NCBI GenBank assembly: GCA_016875595.1 | Contig: VGPI01000024.1 | Location: forward strand, 1-15,234 | Direction: 5' to 3' | DNA from: Candidatus Cloacimonadota bacterium | GTDB lineage: Bacteria; Cloacimonadota; Cloacimonadia; Cloacimonadales; Cloacimonadaceae | DNA length: 15,234 nt | Shown: positions 13,663 to 15,234 of the stretch, in pieces | How positions within the stretch are numbered: position 1 is the stretch's first letter | Layout: each line of letters begins with the position of its first letter | Notes under the pieces: model-generated | Seen by the model: the letters and a program-made list of their open reading frames with translations, nothing else | Told to the model about the DNA's origin: nothing | The model's database searches: none | Translations under genes and position numbers: made by a program

Positions 13663-14255
13663 CTGGCACCACCTTTTCTGGTCTCCGTGGCATAGCACTC
13701 GATAACGAATTTGAGAATGTCGGTATCTTTGCTACGTTCACGGGTGAAAGCACCGGACTTGATCTGTGGGAAGTCGTTACTGATCTCAGGGTTATTCTTA
13801 AGCCGCTGGATAAACTCATTGATCAGAGAAACCTCTCTCACGGATGCATCTACCGGAGTAATACCATTCAGAGTCAAGATCCCGCTGGCATAGGAGAACT
13901 CGAACACAGCCAGTTTATCATTGATCTCATGAGCCAATGCAACCAGCTTCTTTGCCCAGAATATCCGGTCGTTAAAGGTAGCAGCCAGACGATCAAGATC
14001 GTTGGTGGAGAGATAATCACCACTGGTTTGAAAGCTCTCTATCTGATCATTGATCTTGTTTAGATACTGGACGCGGTTGTTTAGTTTACGGGAAAGTTGG
14101 CTGTTGAGATAGTAAACACCACCGCAAAGAATCAGCATCAGAATCACGAAGGACACTGTTGCTCGGATGAAGGTCTTACGTTCCCTCTCCTGCTGTACTT
14201 TCATCTCGCCGAATTTATTCAGGTTGATTTTGAAGAAGAAGTTATGCGTCATCAT
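13659..14255 (-). CDS. pilN: Type IV pilus inner-membrane protein PilN
   Basis: The protein is 198 residues. The short cytoplasmic N-terminus contains FKINLNKF, matching the INL peptide by which PilN docks into a groove of PilM. One membrane helix follows (about 30-50, RATVSFVILMLILCGGVYYL). The periplasmic part begins with a coiled-coil-like segment (NSQLSRKLNNRVQYLNKIND) and ends in a ferredoxin-like region (VFEFSYASGILTLNGITPVD, then KFVIECYATE). It is 9 nt after the pilM stop and overlaps pilO by 4 nt. Two consecutive ATG codons (14255, 14252) occur; GGGGAGAG is spaced better for the second, so the first methionine may not be used. Identification comes from the INL motif, topology and gene order. 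Confidence 0.87.
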   Translation of the reverse strand: MMTHNFFFKINLNKFGEMKVQQERERKTFIRATVSFVILMLILCGGVYYLNSQLSRKLNNRVQYLNKINDQIESFQTSGDYLSTNDLDRLAATFNDRIFWAKKLVALAHEINDKLAVFEFSYASGILTLNGITPVDASVREVSLINEFIQRLKNNPEISNDFPQIKSGAFTRERSKDTDILKFVIECYATETRKGGAR

Positions 14256-14264
14256 CTCTCCCCA

Positions 14265-15234
14265 TTACTCAGTACGCATTGCCAGGCCAATAGCCAGGGC
14301 AAGTTGCGGGTCTTTTTTATCTTGGAACTTTTCAGGCATTTCAATATTAATAAAAGGCATGTACACTTCAGCGGGTATATTTACCTTTTCCTGAATATAC
14401 TCAGCCAATCCCCTCAGTTTTGCAGTTCCCCCCATCAGGTACACTTTGCGAAAATCGCTATTCCCCGCTTCTTTGACATAAAAACGCAGAGAACGCCTGA
14501 TCTCTTCTGAGATTTGATCCTCAGTGGATTTCTCGCTGATGTCAAGCATACTGATCGTTCTATTGTCCGGACGGGCTGGATCGTCCAGTAATCCCCATTC
14601 AAACTTGTAATTTTCCGCTTCTGCGTATTCCATTTGGCGCTTGCGCATAATGTCACGGGTAAAATGATAACCCCCAAATGGAATATCGCGGGCAAAGAAC
14701 TTGGCTCCCGGACCCCAAATGACCATATTGGTGCGGTGAGCTCCCAGATTTAACAGGATATACACGCCATCCTCGACAAAGGCATTGAGAGCAAAACTAT
14801 TAGCGACAGCCAGTGAATCGATATCCACTATATTGGGCGTCAAACCGGCAGTTACCAGAACATTAGAGTGTTCATTCAACACTTCTTTATTGGTGGCAGC
14901 CAAAAGAATATTCATGTTGTTTGTGACTTCTTCCACATTGATCACTTGATAGTCCAGCACCATATCACTACCACTGATGGGAATATGCTTCTTGGCTTCA
15001 AAAAAAAGTGCGGACTCCAGTTCATCATCAGGTAAGAAGATGGTTTTGATCTGTTTGATACTGGTATTGTCTCCTCCAACGGCAGTAACAAGGTGCTTGA
15101 TGCTCTTCGGATTAATATGAAGAGTCTTCAGTATCTCGACAATGATCGGGGCAAAGCGGTCCGACCTCAAATCTGAGGGCACGTATTCCGTTCCATGCGG
15201 TACAGTGGGTCTGACCTCGTAGTTCAGCAGCTTA
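14265..15234 (-). CDS. pilM: Type IV pilus assembly protein PilM (actin-like ATPase), N-terminus cut by window
   Basis: PilM is a cytoplasmic FtsA/actin-fold protein that binds ATP and the PilN tail. Recognisable segments are FLPDDELESALFFEAKKHIP with LDYQVI, the VDIDSLAVANSFAL helix, the phosphate-binding-type ILLNLGAHRTNMVIW, DIPFGGYHFTRDI and the adenosine-motif-like VYLMGGTAKLRGL. The first in-frame initiation codon in the window is a GTG at 15182. The frame stays open to 15234, reading KLLNYEVRPTVPHGTEYVP, so the true start and the first phosphate loop lie beyond the edge, about 30-40 residues missing. It precedes pilN by 9 nt and is probably at or near the head of the operon. PilM in place of a fused GspL argues for a pilus rather than a type II secretion system. 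Confidence 0.92.
   Translation of the reverse strand, partial: KLLNYEVRPTVPHGTEYVPSDLRSDRFAPIIVEILKTLHINPKSIKHLVTAVGGDNTSIKQIKTIFLPDDELESALFFEAKKHIPISGSDMVLDYQVINVEEVTNNMNILLAATNKEVLNEHSNVLVTAGLTPNIVDIDSLAVANSFALNAFVEDGVYILLNLGAHRTNMVIWGPGAKFFARDIPFGGYHFTRDIMRKRQMEYAEAENYKFEWGLLDDPARPDNRTISMLDISEKSTEDQISEEIRRSLRFYVKEAGNSDFRKVYLMGGTAKLRGLAEYIQEKVNIPAEVYMPFINIEMPEKFQDKKDPQLALAIGLAMRTE

Noticed and set aside
13663..13698. Upstream start for pilO
   Set aside because: It would add 12 residues translated from pilN coding sequence; the ATGA overlap at 13662 with AAGGTGG upstream is the better start.

Overview
The window looks like chromosomal DNA of a Gram-negative, didermic bacterium. It carries a peptidoglycan gene (MurB), an outer-membrane secretin and a lipoprotein. 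My best guess is a member of the Cloacimonadota (WWE1) or a neighbouring FCB-type lineage, judged from general protein flavour and intergenic repeat style; nothing in the window proves the taxon.

Left edge (1-1586, + strand): the 3' part of murB is translationally coupled to an ABC-transporter permease of the nitrate/taurine/thiamine-precursor class. Middle (about 1590-4760): an accessory region bounded by a previously unremarked pair of 54-bp imperfect inverted repeats (1754-1807 and 4563-4616). Between them lie a two-armed repeat array and a 5'-truncated AAA/DUF4143 ATPase gene. The left arm of the array has 27-bp and 83-bp modules. The right arm has 12 tandem 82-bp units in the opposite orientation, with a seven-unit higher-order period. 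No transposase or integrase is visible. Positions 4762-5199 encode an unrecognised 145-aa protein, followed by a small dRS3/MITE-like inverted repeat and a terminator that faces the right-hand operon.

Right half (5522-15234, - strand): one compact type IV pilus (T4P)/type II-secretion-like assembly operon. In transcription order it runs pilM (cut by the window edge), pilN, pilO, a PilP/GspC-like protein, a PilQ/GspD secretin, a large Big-1-type lipoprotein, the PilB/GspE ATPase and the PilC/GspF platform protein. PilM-N-O and the PilP-like protein would form the inner-membrane alignment complex. The secretin forms the outer-membrane channel. PilB and PilC drive pilin polymerisation. The first six genes are overlapping or separated by 0-21 nt, several with ribosome-binding sites inside the preceding gene. 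A strong hairpin separates the lipoprotein gene from pilB, and an 11-bp-stem terminator closes the operon. Pilins, PilT and the prepilin peptidase are not in the window.

The most unusual parts are the inverted-repeat-bounded array with its truncated ATPase, and the Big-1 lipoprotein fused head-to-tail (zero spacing) to the secretin gene.
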